Below are positions 39,953 to 47,481 of a stretch of DNA of 55,196 bases, in pieces. The translations under genes were made by a program, and so were the position numbers. Source of the DNA: JBBQKG01 sp038326655 (GTDB lineage: Bacteria > Actinomycetota > Thermoleophilia > Solirubrobacterales > JBBDJG01); contig JBBQKG010000021.1 in NCBI GenBank assembly GCA_038326655.1, positions 1-55,196 on the forward strand, given 5' to 3'. The notes under the pieces were generated by a model, which saw only the letters and a program-made list of their open reading frames with translations, searched no databases and was not told the DNA's origin. Each line of letters begins with the position of its first letter. The first letter of the stretch is position 1.

Positions 39953-41212
39953 ATGCCGGACGCCCTCCAACAGCTCATTCCGCTGCCGGACGCCCCTGAC
40001 AGACCTGAACCTTCGCGGAACGGTCATGGGCGGCGGCTCAAGGTTCTCCAGCTGACCGACCGGGTCGGCACCCACGGCGGTGCCGAGCACCTGACCATGC
40101 AGATCGCCGAGCGGCTCGACCCGCAGCGCTTCGAGAGCATGGTCTGCGCGACGCGTTTCTCCGCGGGCGAGCGGGAGAAGGAGACCGTCGAGGAGGCGGC
40201 CGCAGAGCTGCAGGCCGCCGGAGTCAGGTTCCTGGGGCTCAATCGGCGCACTAGGGCGCACGCATGGGCCTGGCTGCCGCTGGCGCGGCTCCTGCGCCGC
40301 GAGCGCGTCGACGTCGTCCATGCCCACAAGTTCGGCTCCAACATCTGGGGGGTCGTGTTCGGGCGCCTGTGCGGCGTTCCGGTGGTCGTGACCCACGAGC
40401 ATGGCTGGTCCTTCGAGGGCAAGGTGAAGACGATCATCGACCGGGAGCTGATCGCGCGCGGAAGCAACGCGTTCATCGCGGTCTCCCGCGAGGACCGACG
40501 GCGCATGATCGAGCTCGAGGGCATCGACCCCCAGCGCGCGGTCTTCGTGCCGAACGGGATCAAGGCGCTTCCCCCGCCCTCGGGCCGGGACGTGCGCGCC
40601 GAGCTCGGCATCGCCGCGGGCGCTCCGATCGTGACGACGGTTGGATTCCTTCGCCAGCCAAAGGCGATGGACGTCCTCATCGAGGCCGCCGGCCGCATCG
40701 CGCCGCGGTTCCCCGGGCTGCAGGTGCTGATCGTCGGCGAGGGTGCCGACCGCCCGGTCTACGAGGTGCTGATCGAGCGACTCGGCCTCCAGGACACGGT
40801 GAAGCTCCTCGGCCTGCGCTCCGACGTCCCGGACCTGCTCGCCGCGAGCGACGTCGCGGTGCTGAGCACGAACTCGGAGGGAAGCCCTCTGTCGGTGATG
40901 GAGTACATGGACGCCGCTCTGCCCGTGGTCGCGACCCGCGTGGGCGGCATCCCCGACCTGATCGACGACGGCGTCGAAGGCCTCCTCGTCGAGCCCCAGG
41001 ACCCCGACGGCCTCGGCGATGCGATCGCGCGCATGCTGGACGAGCCGGAGCAGGCACGGCGCATGGGCCAGCGCGGCCGCGAGCGCCGTCGCCGCGAGTT
41101 CGACATCGGCGTGATGGTCGACCGCCTTCAGGACCTCTACCTCGACCTCTACGCTGCGACGGGGCGTGGCCGCCGCGACGCCGCGATCCGGCACAGTCGC
41201 CCGGCTGGTTGA
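39953..41212 (+). CDS. glycosyltransferase family 4 (GT-B)
   Basis: 419 residues. LKVLQLTDRVGTHGGAEHLTMQIAERL is the N-terminal Gly-loop. The centre has VDVVHAHKFGSNIWG and VVVTHEHGWSFEGK. The C-terminal half shows VTTVGFLRQPKAMDVLIEAAGRI, LIVGEGADRPVYEVLIERLGL, and STNSEGSPLSVMEYMDAALPVVATRVGGIPDLI with the E-x7-E pair. A retaining GT4 enzyme of the polysaccharide pathway. ATG 39953 is the first start in the frame after the divergent promoter region. Confidence 0.93.
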   Translation: MPDALQQLIPLPDAPDRPEPSRNGHGRRLKVLQLTDRVGTHGGAEHLTMQIAERLDPQRFESMVCATRFSAGEREKETVEEAAAELQAAGVRFLGLNRRTRAHAWAWLPLARLLRRERVDVVHAHKFGSNIWGVVFGRLCGVPVVVTHEHGWSFEGKVKTIIDRELIARGSNAFIAVSREDRRRMIELEGIDPQRAVFVPNGIKALPPPSGRDVRAELGIAAGAPIVTTVGFLRQPKAMDVLIEAAGRIAPRFPGLQVLIVGEGADRPVYEVLIERLGLQDTVKLLGLRSDVPDLLAASDVAVLSTNSEGSPLSVMEYMDAALPVVATRVGGIPDLIDDGVEGLLVEPQDPDGLGDAIARMLDEPEQARRMGQRGRERRRREFDIGVMVDRLQDLYLDLYAATGRGRRDAAIRHSRPAG

Positions 41213-41239
41213 TCGGCGACCGATCGCCCACCGATCGAC

Positions 41240-42379
41240 ATGAGCAGACTGGTCGAGCGCCTTGCACTCGGGGCTGCCGCGCGCAGCGGCGGCTTCGGCC
41301 GCAGCTGGGCCGCGCGGGCGGACGTGATCAGGTCGGTCGGGCTCCGTTATGCGGTTGCCTGGCGCAGGCAACAGGGACGCGCGTGGGAGCTGGGCGGCCA
41401 GGCCGTCGAGCAGTTCTACCGGTCGGCCTGGCGCGACGCGGCTGAGGAGCTCGGCGCCGAGCTGGTCGAGCTGGAGGACGAGTTCCTCGAGATCCGGCGC
41501 GGCCCCGTGGCGACGCGTGTTTGGCGCCAGATGACGGCACTCGACGACGCCGTGTCCTTGAAAGTCGCGCTCGACAAGACACTCGTCCATCGCCTGCTCA
41601 CCTCCCGTGGGATCGCGGTCCCCGACTATCTCGAATTCGGGCACAACGAGCTCGAGCCGGCACTCCGGTTCATCGCCGACGCAGGCGGCGCCTGCGTCGT
41701 CAAGCCGGCCGGCGGCGGCCGGGGTGGAGCGGCGGTCACGGGGAACGTGCGCACCGAGACCGAGCTCGCGCGGGCTGCGCTGAGTGCCGCGCGGCTCGAC
41801 ACCCGCGTCCTGATCGAGCGGCAGATCCCCGGGGACATGTACCGCCTGCTGTTCCTCGACGGGGAGCTCGTCGACGTGGTCCTCCGCCTGACTCCGCACG
41901 TGACCGGTGACGGCCGCTCGACGATCCTCGAGCTGATCGCGGGCGAGAACGAGCGGCGTCTGGCGAGCGGGCTGCCGCAGGCCACGATGACCGCCGACCT
42001 CGACTTTGTCTTCGCGCTCGCGGCGGGAGGGCGCGGCCCCTTCACGGTCCCCGCCGCCGGCGAGCGGGTTCAGGTCAAGTCGGCCAGCAGCGAGAACGCC
42101 GAGCAGGAGAACCACACCGTCCGCGGCCACTCGCAGGACGTGATCGACGAGTCCGCCGAGGCGGTCCGCGCGGTCGGGCTTCGACTGGCCGGCGTCGACG
42201 TCGTGACGCCGGACATCAACCGCTCGCTGGCCGACGCCGGCGGCGCGATCATCGAGGTCAACGGCACCCCCGGCTTCCAGTACCACTACGTGGTCGCGGA
42301 TCGTGCGGGCGCGTCGCGCGTCGCGATCCCGGTGCTCGAGCGCGTCTTCGAGGCGGTCGGCGCCTCCGGGGCAGTCTGA
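41240..42379 (+). CDS. ATP-grasp ligase (cyanophycin-synthetase/RimK-like)
   Basis: 379 residues. Residues about 110-370 form an ATP-grasp fold: DKTLVHRLLTSRGIAVPDYLEF, CVVKPAGGGRGGAAVTGNV (Lys and Gly-rich loop), RVLIERQIPGDMYRLLFLDGELVDVVLR, TGDGRSTILELI, and AGGAIIEVNGTPGFQYHY (Mg-binding E-x-N). The TGDG-x-STI segment is like cyanophycin synthetase. It should form an amide or peptide bond with ATP. Within a polysaccharide locus it may add an amino acid to the polymer or a precursor; substrate unknown. Starts 27 bp after the glycosyltransferase. Confidence 0.82.
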   Translation: MSRLVERLALGAAARSGGFGRSWAARADVIRSVGLRYAVAWRRQQGRAWELGGQAVEQFYRSAWRDAAEELGAELVELEDEFLEIRRGPVATRVWRQMTALDDAVSLKVALDKTLVHRLLTSRGIAVPDYLEFGHNELEPALRFIADAGGACVVKPAGGGRGGAAVTGNVRTETELARAALSAARLDTRVLIERQIPGDMYRLLFLDGELVDVVLRLTPHVTGDGRSTILELIAGENERRLASGLPQATMTADLDFVFALAAGGRGPFTVPAAGERVQVKSASSENAEQENHTVRGHSQDVIDESAEAVRAVGLRLAGVDVVTPDINRSLADAGGAIIEVNGTPGFQYHYVVADRAGASRVAIPVLERVFEAVGASGAV

Positions 42380-42392
42380 GCGGCAGCGGCGC

Positions 42393-43655
42393 TCAGCTGC
42401 GCGTGCCGGCGGGCGTGCGCTCGGTCTCGGGCTGCTTTGCCTCGGGCACCTGGGCGAGATCCTCCCGCTTGCGGCCGAGGCCGAGCCGCCGGCCGATGCG
42501 CCTGAACATCGACCTGATCCGCGGCAGGATCACGACCACGATCGGCGCCGGGTCGCGACGGTCGAAGATCGAGAACGACTGAGGCCGCATTAGCGACCGG
42601 GCATACGCGCGCGTCGTCATCTGGCCCGCGCGGCGGTAGTCGCGGAAGGCACGGAAGTCGTCCAGCGGGTACCAGAGCCCGATGTTCTCGCGGTAGGGCG
42701 GCCGCACCCGCGGCAGTGGGGCGCCGGTGAGCCGGTTGTAGACGAAAAGCGGCACGTCGAGCCCCGCGGCGAGGTGGAGCGCGGTCGACGCGGTGAAGCG
42801 GTGGTTGCACTCGATCAGCTTCAGCTCACCGTCGCGCGAGTCGCGCTTGTACTCGATGTTCAGCAGGCCCCGCAGCCCGAGCTTGCGGCAGAAGCGCCGT
42901 CCGAACTCTGCCACCTCCTCGCTCCAATCCATGATGTGGTAGACGCCGGCCCCGAACGTGACCGGATACTGGCGGAGCTTTTGCTTCGTGTACACGAGCA
43001 GCTCGTCGCCGTGCTCGTCGAAGTAGTGGTAGGAGGAGTGGTAGCGGTCCGGGCCACGGACCATCTCCGAGCACAGCATCTCGACGCCCGCGTCCTGGGT
43101 CAGCCGGAAGTACTCGGCCAGCGCGCCCGCGTCCTCGGCGACGAAGCCCTTCCCGGGAAGGTGGCGCCTGAACTCGTGGGCGTGGAGCGGCTTGAGGGCG
43201 CACGGGAAGCCCACCTCCTCGATCGCGCGCTCGAGGTCCGTGCGGTCGCGCAGGACGATCGAGCGCGGCACCGGGATGCCGTGCTCGACCGCGAGCTCGT
43301 GCGTGCGCTGCTTGTCGAGCATGTCGAGCAGCCGGGCGTCGTCGGCCTCGATCGGGACCAGGCCGCGCTCCAGGAGCGCTGCACGATTCCGGGCAACCAG
43401 CTCGAGCCCCTCGTCGGCGCACGGAAGCACCACGCTGCCGGGGGCCGCGTTCTGGAGGAGCCACTCGAGCCAGCGGTCCTGGACGCCGTCACCGGCGCCG
43501 AGGTCGACGAACTCGGCGCAGTGACGTGACCGCCTGACCGGCTCCGACCGCTGCCCGAGTGCCTGGACCGGCACACCGGCACGGCCCAGGCTGCGCGCCA
43601 CGGGAAGAGCGGTCTGGTCCCCTCCCAGGAGGACCGCCGGGGCCCTTTTCGTCAC
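42393..43655 (-). CDS. ATP-grasp protein (carbamoyl-phosphate-synthase-like ligase)
   Basis: 420 residues. The N-terminal pre-ATP-grasp domain begins APAVLLGGDQTALPVARSLGRAGVPVQALG. The grasp domain includes DKQRTHELAVEHGIPVPRS, GFPCALKPLHAHEFRRH, GLRGLLNIEYKRD, and LKLIECNHRFTAST (E-x-N metal pair). A basic 60-residue tail ends it. It resembles proteins of the D-aspartate-ligase/PylC-like group, whose substrates are often unassigned. Its ATG overlaps the RraA-like gene (ATGA), so the two are co-translated. Converges with the other ATP-grasp gene 13 bp away. Confidence 0.8.
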   Translation of the reverse strand: MTKRAPAVLLGGDQTALPVARSLGRAGVPVQALGQRSEPVRRSRHCAEFVDLGAGDGVQDRWLEWLLQNAAPGSVVLPCADEGLELVARNRAALLERGLVPIEADDARLLDMLDKQRTHELAVEHGIPVPRSIVLRDRTDLERAIEEVGFPCALKPLHAHEFRRHLPGKGFVAEDAGALAEYFRLTQDAGVEMLCSEMVRGPDRYHSSYHYFDEHGDELLVYTKQKLRQYPVTFGAGVYHIMDWSEEVAEFGRRFCRKLGLRGLLNIEYKRDSRDGELKLIECNHRFTASTALHLAAGLDVPLFVYNRLTGAPLPRVRPPYRENIGLWYPLDDFRAFRDYRRAGQMTTRAYARSLMRPQSFSIFDRRDPAPIVVVILPRIRSMFRRIGRRLGLGRKREDLAQVPEAKQPETERTPAGTRS

Positions 43656-44398
43656 TCAGGCTTGCCGTTGAAGAGGACGCCGCTGTCCTCGAGGATCGCG
43701 TCGACCCAGGCGTTCGAGAAGTTCCCGCTCGCGACGGAGGCGTTGTAGGAGGACTCTGCGGCTTCGCGCTCCACCAGTCGCTGCAGCAGGCCGTCTGCGA
43801 ACTCGAGCGGAACGACCACGACGCCGTTCAGGTCTCCGACGATGATGTCGCCGGGATTCACGACCACGCCGCCACATGCGATCGGGTAGTTGATCTCACC
43901 CGGGCCCCTGTGCATGGGACCGATCGGCGTGACGTCGCGGGCATAGACCGGGAAGTCTCCGAGCGCCTTGATCTCCGGCAGGTCGCGGATCACTCCGTCG
44001 ACCACGAAGCCGGCGACGCCACGGTGGCGTGCCTTCGTCGAGACCAGGTCGCCGAGCGCGGCGGTCAGGGGGGACCGGTGGCCGTCGACGACGATCACGT
44101 CGCCCGGCTGGGCGATGTCGAGGCTCTTGTGGACCATCAGGTTGTCGCCGGGATAGCTCTTCACCGTGACGGCTGGGCCGAGGATCGTGAGGTGCTCGTC
44201 GGTGAGATTCCGGATCGCCGGGATCATCGTGTAGAGCCGGTTGAGCTGGTCCGAGATCGCCGGGGTCTCGAAGCGGCCGAGACCGGCGATCGTGTCCTTG
44301 GCCGGACGCTCGATGTCGGGACGGACCCGGAAGCCCGGTCCCGGGTGCATGTCAGCGGTTTTTGGCTTGGCGGCGGTGCTTGTCCCCTGTGGTGTCAT
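43652..44398 (-). CDS. RraA-family protein (HMG/CHA aldolase-like)
   Basis: 248 residues. The core has TPAISDQLNRLYTMIP, VIVVDGHRSPLTAALGDLVSTKARHRGVAGFVVDGVIRDLPEI, and GDIIVGDLNGVVVVP. The catalytic Arg and Asp of VDGxxRD are present, as in class II 4-hydroxy-4-methyl-2-oxoglutarate/oxaloacetate lyases and unlike pure RNase E regulators. It would cleave or decarboxylate a 2-oxo-4-hydroxy acid, giving pyruvate. ATG 44398 follows CAGGTG. Co-translated with the ATP-grasp gene downstream. Confidence 0.82.
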   Translation of the reverse strand: MTPQGTSTAAKPKTADMHPGPGFRVRPDIERPAKDTIAGLGRFETPAISDQLNRLYTMIPAIRNLTDEHLTILGPAVTVKSYPGDNLMVHKSLDIAQPGDVIVVDGHRSPLTAALGDLVSTKARHRGVAGFVVDGVIRDLPEIKALGDFPVYARDVTPIGPMHRGPGEINYPIACGGVVVNPGDIIVGDLNGVVVVPLEFADGLLQRLVEREAAESSYNASVASGNFSNAWVDAILEDSGVLFNGKPE

Positions 44399-44487
44399 GT
44401 CGCGACACCTGCCTTTCGTGGTCGTCGACGGGCGAGTCGCCCGGCTCAGGGACTTCTTCGGCCTGGGCTCTCTACTCCTTAAGACTG

Positions 44488-44517
44488 AAACAAAGCCCGC
44501 ATCTTGCGCGCGCGGGC
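44488..44517 (-). terminator. intrinsic terminator downstream of the isocitrate-dehydrogenase-like gene
   Basis: On the minus strand GCCCGC (44512-44517) and GCGGGC (44495-44500) form a 6-bp GC stem with an 11-nt loop, followed by TTTGTTT. It lies 45 nt past the stop of the dehydrogenase gene and before the RraA-like gene, so it separates the two operons. The 163-bp gap also holds a TACAAT hexamer at 44532-44537 (minus strand). Confidence 0.6.
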
Positions 44518-44561
44518 CGCGTACGTCTTTGATTGTAGAAAGGGCCGCGCGAATTCTCGCG

Positions 44562-45659
44562 CTATCCCACGCTCGAGGCCGGAACCCCGAGCTTCGCGAT
44601 CACTGCGTCCGCGACCTCCGAGGTGCCGGAGGCGGTGTCGTGGTCACGCGCGGGCCTGAGGTCGTAGGTGACCGCACGGCCCTCGCGGACGACTTCGGCG
44701 ATCGCGCCCTCGAGCCGGTCGCCTGCGTCGGGCTCGCCGAGGTGGCGCAGCATCATCACGCCTGAGAGCATCAGCGCGAGCGGGTTCACCCGGTTCGCGC
44801 CGGCGTGCCGGGGGGCGGTGCCATGGACGGCCTCGAAGATCGCGCAGTCGTCGCCGAAGTTGACGCCGGGCGCCATTCCGAGCCCGCCCACCAGGCCCGC
44901 GCCGAGGTCCGACACGAAGTCTCCGTAGAAGAGGGGCATCGCGAGCACGTCGAAGTCCGCGGGCCGGATCGCGAGCTCGCAGCACAGCGAGTCGACGCGA
45001 CGGTCGTCGAACTCGGTCTCGGGATGCTCGGCGGCGACCTCGCGGGCCGCCTCGAGGAAGACCCCGTCGCTCTCCTTCATCACGTTGGCCTTGTGGACGG
45101 CGGTGACCTTCCGGCGGCCGTGCTCGGCGGCATACGCGAAGGCCCTGCGCATCAACCGCCGGCATTCGGTGCTCGAGAGCGACTTGATCGTGATCGCGGA
45201 GTCCGCCGGCAGCCTCGTGCCGTCGGTGCGCGCGATGAACTCGCGCAGATCCGCCGTACGGGGATCATCTCGCCCGTATTCGATCCCCGCGTAGAGGTCT
45301 TCGTGAGTCATCCGGACGATCACGATGTCGGTCTCCGGAAAGCGCGTCGGCACGCCGGCGTAGGCCTTGCACGGCCTGATGCCCGCGTAGAGGTCGAACT
45401 CTGCCCGCAGCGGCATGTTGATCGGCCGAAAGCCTCCGACCGGCGTCTTCGTGGGCCCCTTGAGGGCGACGCGGCGCGCGCGGATCGACTCGATCACGCG
45501 GTCGGGCAGCGGCGTGCCCTCGCGCTCCCATGTCTCGAAGCCGGCGTCCTGGCGGTCCCACTCGATCTCGACGCGCGTTGCATCGATCGCACGCCGGGCA
45601 GCCTCGATCACCTCCGGCCCGACGCCGTCGCCGGGAATCAGGGTGACCCGGTGGGCCAT
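44562..45659 (-). CDS. NAD-type isocitrate / 3-isopropylmalate dehydrogenase family enzyme
   Basis: 365 residues. RVTLIPGDGVGPEVIEA is the family N-terminus. Landmarks are ALKGPTKTPVGGFRPINMPLRAEFDLYAGIRP (substrate loop), MTHEDLYAGIEYG (catalytic Tyr), TAVHKANVMKESDGVF (catalytic Lys), and EAVHGTAPRHAGANRVNPLA (cofactor loop). The EDLYAGIE form favours isocitrate or homoisocitrate over isopropylmalate. It oxidatively decarboxylates a beta-carboxy 2-hydroxy acid; with isocitrate the product is 2-oxoglutarate, the co-substrate of the dioxygenase encoded 5 bp upstream. Starts at ATG 45659 straight after that stop. Confidence 0.87.
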   Translation of the reverse strand: MAHRVTLIPGDGVGPEVIEAARRAIDATRVEIEWDRQDAGFETWEREGTPLPDRVIESIRARRVALKGPTKTPVGGFRPINMPLRAEFDLYAGIRPCKAYAGVPTRFPETDIVIVRMTHEDLYAGIEYGRDDPRTADLREFIARTDGTRLPADSAITIKSLSSTECRRLMRRAFAYAAEHGRRKVTAVHKANVMKESDGVFLEAAREVAAEHPETEFDDRRVDSLCCELAIRPADFDVLAMPLFYGDFVSDLGAGLVGGLGMAPGVNFGDDCAIFEAVHGTAPRHAGANRVNPLALMLSGVMMLRHLGEPDAGDRLEGAIAEVVREGRAVTYDLRPARDHDTASGTSEVADAVIAKLGVPASSVG

Positions 45660-45664
45660 CGCGG

Positions 45665-46618
45665 CTACTGGCCGCGGATCAGGTCTACGACGCCGTGCTC
45701 GGCGAGCCGGCGCACGTGGCGTTCCGCGTCGGAGCCGAGCGTCGAGACCGGCTTGCCGCCGTTCAGCGACTGGAGGATCTCGAACTCCACCTCCCCCAGC
45801 GGCAGCGCCGCGTCGCGGCCCCAGACCTTCGCCTGCCGCACCTCGAGCGCGTTGCGGCTGTAGAGATGTGTCAGCTGCTCGAGCTGGCGGGAGGGCTTCA
45901 CGACGACGTCGCCGATCTCACCGTTGGAGCGCAGCAGCTCGCGCGTCTGCTCCTGGCGCTCGATCGTGTTCGGGTCCTCGCCGAGCGGGTCGTAATCGAA
46001 GTCGTTGAACTTCAGGTAGAGATTCACCGACCCTGCCGAGCGTCTGCGCAGGTGCCAGATCTGGGAGCCGTAGAACATCACCACGTCGCCCGGCTCGTCA
46101 CGGATCGTGACTTCCTGGTCGGGGGTCAGCGAGTTCTCGGGACGCTCCTCCTCGGGCAGGCTCGCGTAGTAGGTCGCGGCCGACACGTAGGGGTTCGGCT
46201 CGCGGTTGGCGCCGGGATAGATCACGACCTCGGAGTCGGCGGGATCGATGCAGAGCCCGACGGACACCTTAGAGGCGTCACGGTCCTTGTGCGGCGCCGG
46301 GTCGGGGCGGGCGTCGCTGTTGTACGCGTTGATGTGCCGCTCCGACAGCGCGATCGTGCCGCGGTCGAGGCCGCAGACCTCGGCGATCACGTCGAACATC
46401 TCGTTCGGGAAGTCGACCTCGGGCGGGAACTCGAAACGGCCCTGACCCTTCTTGCCCGCGAGCGCGAACTGCTCGAGCTGCTCCTGGCTCAGCTCGCGGG
46501 CCACGAAGTCCTTCATGACCTCCACGAACTCGGGCGTCACGCCCTGCTTGATGTGAAGCCAGCCTTGGGAGAGAAAGGCGTCGCGGTGCTCGGCCGGGTC
46601 GAACGAAAAGGCTTTCAT
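45665..46618 (-). CDS. phytanoyl-CoA-dioxygenase-like Fe(II)/2-oxoglutarate oxygenase
   Basis: 317 residues. The jelly-roll core carries PAPHKDRDASKVSVGLCID, with the H-x-D pair, and DVVMFYGSQIWHLRRRSAGSVNLYLKF, with the distal His and an Arg suited to 2-oxoglutarate. It begins FDPAEHRDAFLSQGWLHIKQGV, typical of PhyH-fold enzymes. The last 90 residues (EVEFEILQSLNGGKPVSTL, then HVRRLAEHGVVDLI) look like a small winged-helix-type appendage. It probably hydroxylates a small metabolite. ATG 46618 has a GGAGG site and a good upstream promoter. Confidence 0.82.
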   Translation of the reverse strand: MKAFSFDPAEHRDAFLSQGWLHIKQGVTPEFVEVMKDFVARELSQEQLEQFALAGKKGQGRFEFPPEVDFPNEMFDVIAEVCGLDRGTIALSERHINAYNSDARPDPAPHKDRDASKVSVGLCIDPADSEVVIYPGANREPNPYVSAATYYASLPEEERPENSLTPDQEVTIRDEPGDVVMFYGSQIWHLRRRSAGSVNLYLKFNDFDYDPLGEDPNTIERQEQTRELLRSNGEIGDVVVKPSRQLEQLTHLYSRNALEVRQAKVWGRDAALPLGEVEFEILQSLNGGKPVSTLGSDAERHVRRLAEHGVVDLIRGQ

Positions 46619-46680
46619 GAGGATGCGGCCTCCTTGCAGGGCAAAAGGAAACTGTCGACTTCCACAGACGCCTTCGGCGG

Positions 46681-46709
46681 ATCATAGGCAAGCCTTTAGA
46701 GGGCCGCAA
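46681..46709 (-). promoter_or_regulatory. sigma-70-type promoter of the dioxygenase-dehydrogenase operon
   Basis: On the minus strand TTGCGG (46704-46709), a 17-bp spacer and TATGAT (46681-46686) match the vegetative promoter pattern well. The start point would lie about 55 nt before the ATG at 46618. The -35 begins only 2 bp past the stop codon of the upstream deacetylase. Confidence 0.6.
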
Positions 46710-46711
46710 CG

Positions 46712-47479
46712 CTAGGTGCGCTGCCGCAGCCGGCGCGCTGCTGCGCGGGCCAGCCGGACGGGCCCCAGGTCGAGCGTCTCGTGGTAGCGCCGGCGTGCCT
46801 TCAACTCCCAGGCGAGTCGGCCGTCGACCCGGTCCATCATCTCGCGGCGGACCTCGAATGGCGCCCTGCCGCCGCGCCCCCCGCAGGTGAAAGCCGCGAG
46901 GTAGCCGGCCCGCTCCGCGGCGGCCGGGCAGGCGCCGGAGTAGCGGCAGAACGGGTACGCAAAGGTCTCGACCGGCCGCCCGAGGAGGTCTTCGAGCGCC
47001 TCCTTCGAGGACCGCATCTCGCGATAGGCCTCCTCCGGGGAGGCCGCCGCCAGGTCCACGTGCCGGTTCGTGTGCGAGCCGATCTCGATCCCGAGCGAGG
47101 CAAGCTCGCGAAGCTCGTCACCGCTCATCAGCCGAAGCCCGGAGGCGGGCGCGATGTACGGGTCCGGCTCCCCCAGCAGTTCGGGACAGGCGAACACCGT
47201 CGCGGTGGCGCCGAGCCGGCCGAGCATCGGCGCAAGCACGGTGAGGTTGTCGATCGTGCCGTCGTCGAGGGTCACCGCGCACAGGCCCTCCAGCGGCACG
47301 CCTGCCCGCAGGCGGCGCGCGAACTCGCTCGCGTGCACCAGCTCATAGCCCCGTCGCACGAGCGCGCGTAGTTGCCACTCGAGCTTGTCCGGAGGGTGGA
47401 CGAGGTGATCGGGGTCGTGCTCCGGAGCGACGTCGCCCACCGCGTGGTAGGCGAGCACGAGCCACGGAAGCCGGCGCAA
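46712..47479 (-). CDS. polysaccharide deacetylase (CE4, NodB-like)
   Basis: 255 residues. LPWLVLAYHAVGDV, AVTLDDGTIDNLTV (Asp pair), IEIGSHTNRHVDLA (H-x3-H metal site), and ETFAYPFCRYSG form the NodB core. Compared with the deacetylase at 39112 the first motif is TLDDG instead of TFDD. The start is TTG 47479, 3 bp after the stop of the polymerase-like gene, the only start in frame near MRRLPWLVLAYHA; translational coupling is likely. Confidence 0.87.
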   Translation of the reverse strand: MRRLPWLVLAYHAVGDVAPEHDPDHLVHPPDKLEWQLRALVRRGYELVHASEFARRLRAGVPLEGLCAVTLDDGTIDNLTVLAPMLGRLGATATVFACPELLGEPDPYIAPASGLRLMSGDELRELASLGIEIGSHTNRHVDLAAASPEEAYREMRSSKEALEDLLGRPVETFAYPFCRYSGACPAAAERAGYLAAFTCGGRGGRAPFEVRREMMDRVDGRLAWELKARRRYHETLDLGPVRLARAAARRLRQRT

Positions 47480-47481
47480 AC

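Noticed and set aside
39944..42286. Long open frame on the minus strand opposite the glycosyltransferase and ATP-grasp genes
   Set aside because: Codon composition and sequence show it is the mirror of two well-conserved plus-strand genes; its translation is Arg/Asp/Val/His-rich with no recognisable motifs.
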